Made by a program: the position numbers and the translations under genes. The notes beneath the pieces are model-generated. The model had not been told where the DNA came from. It worked only from the letters and a program-made list of their open reading frames with translations, and searched no databases. 17,268 nt of DNA, from contig NZ_CAKUBT010000027.1 of assembly GCF_934643285.1 (NCBI RefSeq), positions 1 to 17,268 on the forward strand, read 5' to 3'. The stretch comes from an uncultured Ellagibacter sp. (lineage in GTDB: Bacteria; Actinomycetota; Coriobacteriia; Coriobacteriales; Eggerthellaceae). Of the stretch, positions 14,341-17,268 are shown piece after piece. Numbering within the stretch: position 1 is the stretch's first letter; every line of letters begins with the position of its first letter.

Positions 14341-16370
14341 GGATCGGATATGTCTGCAAATACGCGCCCCTCGAGGCGCTCGAGGCAATGGGCGCGCATA
14401 TGGAGCGCATCGAGCCTGATGAGAGCCTCGTCAGCTTCGATGCTGCCGAATCCTGCATGCACGCGAACGTGTGCAGTTTCGCGAAGGCGACGTTCGAGAC
14501 CGTCCTTTCGGGAAGCTTCGACGGCATCGTGCTGACCACCTGCTGCGACAGCATGCGCCGCCTCGCCGACGCCCTGCGCGCACAAGCCCCCGACCTGTTC
14601 ATCCACGTGCTCGACGTGCCGCGCGACACGGGCGAGGCAGCCTGCGCGCTGTTCGAGCGGCGCGTGAGCGAACTCCTTTCCGCATACGGTGAGTTCGCCA
14701 ATGTCGATTTTTCGGAAGCGAAGCTGTTCACCCAACTCGGCGGCACCCTTTGCCCTGCGGAAGGCACTTGTGAGTCAACCTTGGAGCTCGACTTGGCGAG
14801 GCTTCATTCAGAAACTGCACAGCCTTCATTCCGCCTCGCGAAGTCGAGCTCCGTCTCGCAAAGTTTCGCCAACCGCGACAAGGCGGCGGACTCGGCCGCA
14901 TGGAGCGAAGGCTGCGGAGCTTCTGAGCGCAATGCGGACGAGGCCGTCGCCGTCCCGCAGGTTGAACCCAACCGCGGCCAGGCGACTGACGCCGGCGCAT
15001 GGAGCGAAGGCTGCGCAGCTTCTGAGCGCAATGCGACCGCGGCAGCCGCCGCAGCGCAGGTCGACAACGCCTTGCAACCGCAGACGCACTTCTCCCCCAC
15101 GATGCCCAACGTAGGCATCGCAGGCGCACGCGCGAACGCCGAAATCAAGCGAATCCTCGAAGCGCGTGGCGTAAACATCGCCTTCGACATCACCTGCACG
15201 AACGCAATCCGTCGTTTCGTGCCCCGAAAAACGGACACCCTTGCCCAGTATGCGCACGACGTGCTCACGCAGCTTCCCTGCGCACGCATGCGGGACATAT
15301 CCCCGCGCAAAGGCTTCTTCGACCGTGCCCTTCCCCAGGTCGACGGGCTGGTCTACCACACCGTGCAGTTCTGCGACATGTATTCCTACGAATACAGCGA
15401 CCTCAAACGAACATCGCCCGTGCCGATACTCGCGCTCGAAACCGACTGCACCGCGCAGAGCCGCGGGCAGATGCTCACGCGCCTCGAGGCGTTCCTCGAG
15501 TCAATTGGCGCCTCGCAAACCGAACACCCCGAAAGCCAGAAAGGCTCACCCATGAGCACAGCCGCCACTTTCGTCGTCGGGCTCGACTCGGGCTCGACTT
15601 CCACCAACGCCGTCGTCATGAACGCGGCGCGCGAGATCGTCGCGAGCGTCGTCATCAGAACGGGTGCGAAGGCGGGCGCCTCCGCCGAGCGTGCGTATCG
15701 CGAAGTGCTCGAGCGCGCAAGCATTGCGCCTGACCAGGTTGGATGCACCATCGCCACCGGATACGGCCGCGTGAGCATTCCCTTCGCCGACGAGAACGTG
15801 ACCGAGATCAGCTGCCATGGGCGCGGTGCGCACTACTTCAACCCCGACGTTCGCACCATCCTCGACATCGGCGGCCAGGACAGCAAGGCCATCCACGTGA
15901 ATGCCGCGGGCGAGGTGACCGATTTCGCGATGAACGACAAGTGCGCGGCTGGCACGGGGCGCTTTCTCGAAATGATCGCGCGCTCGCTCGAGATCAGCCT
16001 CGACGAGCTGGGGCCAGCGGCGCTCGAAAGCAAGAAACGCCTGGAAATCGCCAGCATGTGCTCGGTCTTCGCGGAGTCCGAAGTCATCTCGCTCATCGCC
16101 AACAACGAGGAGAAACCCGACATTGCAGCAGGCGTCTGCCGCGCCGTGGCCGGCAAGGCATATTCGCTTATGCGGCGCGTCGGTTTGGAAGGCGCCTACA
16201 TGATGACGGGCGGCGTCGCCCAAAATCCAGGCGTGGTGCGCGCGGTCGAGGAGCTCATCGGAGAGAAGCTCTTCATCTGCGAGGACCCCCGAAATCGTGG
16301 GCGCCACGGGAGCTGCTTTGCTCGCGTTGGAGAAATCAGAGTAGTATATTTACGTATAAATTTTGCATAA
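14337..16370 (+). CDS. Fusion of a second dehydratase subunit and its ATP-dependent activase; 3' end frameshifted
   Basis: Residues 1 to about 400 are a second HgdB-family subunit: CMHANVCSFAK (Cys40, Cys46), TTCCDSMRR (Cys69, Cys70), HTVQFCDMYSYEYSD, and the closing ETDCTAQSRGQMLTRLEAF. From Met406 the chain becomes a full activase (BcrAD/HgdC type): GLDSGSTSTNAV, ILDIGGQDSKAI, NDKCAAGTG (Cys536) and SMCSVFAESEV (Cys575), the two Cys that bridge the shared cluster. The activase drives electrons to the dehydratase with ATP. Between residues of about 145 and 255 lies a low-complexity insert built from DNA repeats. At 16286-16290 a C5 run shifts the frame; removing one C restores EIVGATGAALLALEKSE and a stop at 16344 (668 residues). 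As written, the frame runs into the next promoter and stops at 16370. ATG 14337 overlaps the previous stop. An ATG at 15552 with AAAGG upstream could make free activase. Confidence 0.87.
   Translation: MRIGYVCKYAPLEALEAMGAHMERIEPDESLVSFDAAESCMHANVCSFAKATFETVLSGSFDGIVLTTCCDSMRRLADALRAQAPDLFIHVLDVPRDTGEAACALFERRVSELLSAYGEFANVDFSEAKLFTQLGGTLCPAEGTCESTLELDLARLHSETAQPSFRLAKSSSVSQSFANRDKAADSAAWSEGCGASERNADEAVAVPQVEPNRGQATDAGAWSEGCAASERNATAAAAAAQVDNALQPQTHFSPTMPNVGIAGARANAEIKRILEARGVNIAFDITCTNAIRRFVPRKTDTLAQYAHDVLTQLPCARMRDISPRKGFFDRALPQVDGLVYHTVQFCDMYSYEYSDLKRTSPVPILALETDCTAQSRGQMLTRLEAFLESIGASQTEHPESQKGSPMSTAATFVVGLDSGSTSTNAVVMNAAREIVASVVIRTGAKAGASAERAYREVLERASIAPDQVGCTIATGYGRVSIPFADENVTEISCHGRGAHYFNPDVRTILDIGGQDSKAIHVNAAGEVTDFAMNDKCAAGTGRFLEMIARSLEISLDELGPAALESKKRLEIASMCSVFAESEVISLIANNEEKPDIAAGVCRAVAGKAYSLMRRVGLEGAYMMTGGVAQNPGVVRAVEELIGEKLFICEDPRNRGRHGSCFARVGEIRVVYLRINFA
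14783..14852. repeat. Inverted repeat inside the fusion gene
   Basis: A 20-bp arm at 14783-14802 (starting GGAGCTCGAC) and its reverse complement at 14833-14852 differ at one position. The 30-bp spacer lies in the low-complexity insert of the dehydratase half. Confidence 0.75.
14898..15035 (+). repeat. 99-nt-spaced direct repeat inside the fusion gene
   Basis: Two 39-nt copies (14898-14936 and 14997-15035), each beginning GCATGGAGCGAAGGCTGCG, differ by one base. The 99-nt spacing keeps the frame and gives the repeated AWSEGC and ASERNA peptides. Confidence 0.85.
16286..16290 (+). other. Frameshift site at the end of the activase
   Basis: GAGGACCCCCGAAATC has one C too many for the family frame. 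With four C the codons read Glu-Asp-Pro-Glu-Ile-Val-Gly-Ala-Thr-Gly-Ala-Ala, the almost universal activase ending, with TAG at 16342-16344. Confidence 0.85.
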
Positions 16371-16384
16371 ATTTATGCTATAAT
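16365..16384 (+). promoter_or_regulatory. Promoter and palindromic operator of the Phd/ParE pair
   Basis: A consensus TATAAT (16379-16384) is preceded by TG one base upstream, an extended -10. GCATAAATTTATGC (16365-16378) is a perfect 14-bp palindrome abutting it. This suits autorepression by the antitoxin. No good -35 is seen. Confidence 0.65.
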
Positions 16385-16408
16385 TTCTTCCGTTCTAAGG
16401 AGGAATCT

Positions 16409-16696
16409 ATGCCATTGCCTATACCGCAGATCAGGCCCATCAGTGACCTTCGCACCAATCTGAACGATGTATGCGAATTGGCGCGCGAAAGCCAACAGCC
16501 CATCTTCATGACGAAGAACGGCAAGGCAAGCCTCGTGGTTATCGACTGCGAGGCGTACGAAGGGCAACAGCGACATGAACGCTATGTGCAGAAACTCCGC
16601 GAAGCAGAAATCGAGGAGAAATATCGATCGGAATCGCTCACGAAACAGGCAGTCGGCGATTCCATCGAGCGCCTCTTCGCACATTGGGGCGTTTAA
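16409..16696 (+). CDS. Phd/YefM-family antitoxin
   Basis: The 95-residue protein has the Phd/YefM DNA-binding fold: PISDLRTNLNDVCELARESQQPIFMTKNGKAS-type strand-helix-strand over residues of about 8-45, including the family's PIFMTKNGKASLVV. A long charged helix (about 50-90) follows, which would bind the toxin. ATG 16409 has a very strong ribosome site (AAGGAGG, 5-nt spacer). The stop TAA is directly followed by the toxin ATG. The promoter region overlaps the run-on end of the frameshifted activase, which supports the activase truly ending at 16344. Confidence 0.92.
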   Translation: MPLPIPQIRPISDLRTNLNDVCELARESQQPIFMTKNGKASLVVIDCEAYEGQQRHERYVQKLREAEIEEKYRSESLTKQAVGDSIERLFAHWGV

Positions 16697-17017
16697 ATGC
16701 TTGCCCCTCTCTACCGTCCTCGCGCTGCACACGATCTAGAATCGATAGTGATTTATCTAGGTGAGGTGCAGAAAGTCCCGAAATCAGCCCGCAAAATCTA
16801 CGATTCGATCGTCGAAGCGATCGATCACCTTTGCGAAACGCCCGAGCTTGGCCGCCCCTTCGCCGATGAAAGACTTTCTCACCAAGGGTACCGATCATGG
16901 CTTGTCAGCCCCTGCCGCATTTTCTATTCTTTCAACAGCGAGAACCTTATCGTATGGCGAATCATACACACTCGCCAAGATATCGATGACTTTGCGTTCA
17001 TCGACATCGATGATTAA
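16697..17017 (+). CDS. ParE/RelE-superfamily toxin
   Basis: The 106-residue protein follows the ParE plan: PRAAHDLESIVIYL at the N-terminus, a helical hairpin (about 25-50), ETPELGRPF, GYRSWLVSPCRIFYSF with the conserved Arg-x-W/L and Arg, then IVWRIIHTRQD near the end. Known ParE proteins inhibit DNA gyrase, while RelE relatives cut mRNA; the sequence favours ParE but does not settle the target. Length is normal and no break is visible. It starts at the base after the antitoxin stop codon. A leader ORF and queA follow on the same strand with no clear terminator, so queA may receive transcripts from this promoter. Confidence 0.88.
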   Translation: MLAPLYRPRAAHDLESIVIYLGEVQKVPKSARKIYDSIVEAIDHLCETPELGRPFADERLSHQGYRSWLVSPCRIFYSFNSENLIVWRIIHTRQDIDDFAFIDIDD

Positions 17018-17050
17018 CCGAACGCAAAGCGACGATTAAAGGATTACTAC

Positions 17051-17170
17051 ATGAAAACAGAGGATTTCAATTATTCAACAGTCCAGTGGACTGTTGAACC
17101 CCGAGCACCGCGAAGCGGGGCGCAGGGGGCCAGGAAGGCGAAGCGCCACAGCGAAGGGCAACAAGCATGA
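17051..17170 (+). CDS. 39-codon leader ORF that copies the QueA N-terminus
   Basis: The ORF opens at ATG 17051 behind AAAGGA (7-nt spacer) and ends in TGA 17168-17170, overlapping the queA ATG as ATGA. Its first eight residues, MKTEDFNY, match MRTEDFNY of QueA, yet the codons differ in four of them, three synonymously. From residue 9 the ORF runs through a repeat element and yields STVQWTVEPRAPRSG and a basic tail of low complexity. It could be a translation leader coupled to queA, or a scar left when the element inserted at the start of queA. No protein family is recognised. Confidence 0.45.
   Translation: MKTEDFNYSTVQWTVEPRAPRSGAQGARKAKRHSEGQQA
17074..17120. repeat. Palindromic repeat element upstream of queA
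   Basis: TTCAACAGTCCA (17074-17085), a central G, and TGGACTGTTGAA (17087-17098) form a perfect 12-1-12 palindrome. CCCCG (17099-17103) and CGGGG (17116-17120) make a second hairpin directly after it. The element probably continues in the GC-rich stretch to about 17160. Confidence 0.75.
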
Positions 17171-17268
17171 GAACTGAAGATTTCAACTATAACCTGCCCG
17201 AAGAGCTTATCGCGCAGGAACCTGCGGCGGTGCGCGACGCCTGCCGCATGTTGGTAATGGACCGCGAA
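17167..17268 (+). CDS. queA: S-adenosylmethionine:tRNA ribosyltransferase-isomerase, N-terminal fragment
   Basis: QueA transfers the ribosyl part of S-adenosylmethionine to preQ1 in tRNA, giving epoxyqueuosine, the substrate of QueH. The 34 visible residues show the typical beginning: M-R-T-E-D-F-N-Y, then LPEELIAQEP and RDACRMLVMDR, matching the DFDYELPEELIAQ and RDASRLLVLDR of the family. The window ends inside the gene. ATG 17167 has GAAGGG some 8 nt upstream and overlaps the stop of the leader ORF. Transcription may come from the toxin-antitoxin promoter or from further upstream in the queH operon. Confidence 0.93.
   Translation, partial: MRTEDFNYNLPEELIAQEPAAVRDACRMLVMDRE

Noticed and set aside
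16282..16344. Programmed frameshift in the activase
   Set aside because: CCC-C could slip, but there is no stimulatory stop codon or obvious downstream structure, and a single-base error or mutation is simpler.

Overview
The window looks like chromosomal DNA from a high-GC anaerobic actinobacterium, most probably of class Coriobacteriia (Eggerthella-like). This is inferred from the GC-rich core genes, a fused SecDF, QueH in place of an obvious QueG, a DUF1292 protein, a 2-hydroxyacyl-CoA dehydratase system and an AGTCCAGTGGACT-type palindromic repeat. No 16S rRNA or other decisive marker is present.

Layout. Positions 1-222 hold the C-terminus of a GIY-YIG nuclease-like protein. It converges on a DUF1292 protein (minus strand), and next comes a SecD-SecF fusion (805-3393, minus) with its own terminator. 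From about 3400 to 9990 lies a visibly more A+T-rich block of accessory genes. It holds a frameshifted DMT/YdcZ-type transporter, a three-gene envelope operon (lipoprotein, membrane-anchored TPR protein, two-TM protein) divergent from a small XRE regulator with a perfect operator-like palindrome, a DUF4143 AAA ATPase preceded by two matching 37-bp palindromes, and a DinJ/YafQ toxin-antitoxin pair. A perfect 48-bp palindrome follows this pair. The core resumes with tgt and a HAD phosphatase (one operon, minus strand).

Divergent from these is a tightly coupled plus-strand operon: queH, a 2-hydroxyacyl-CoA dehydratase-like subunit (overlapping queH by GTGA), and a fusion of a second dehydratase subunit with its ATP-dependent activase (overlapping by ATGA). 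A Phd/ParE-type toxin-antitoxin pair follows. The window ends in the start of queA, which is preceded by a 39-codon leader ORF whose first eight residues copy the N-terminus of QueA at the protein level.

The genes tgt, queA and queH carry out the base exchange, the epoxycyclopentanediol addition and the epoxide reduction of tRNA queuosine synthesis. The window is therefore a late-queuosine locus with an ATP-driven low-potential electron-transfer/dehydratase system embedded in it. Two genes (the transporter and the activase) are each broken by a one-base change in a short C run. These may be real mutations or consensus errors. The points most worth following up are the queA leader ORF and repeat, the queH-dehydratase coupling, and the long palindromes near the ATPase.
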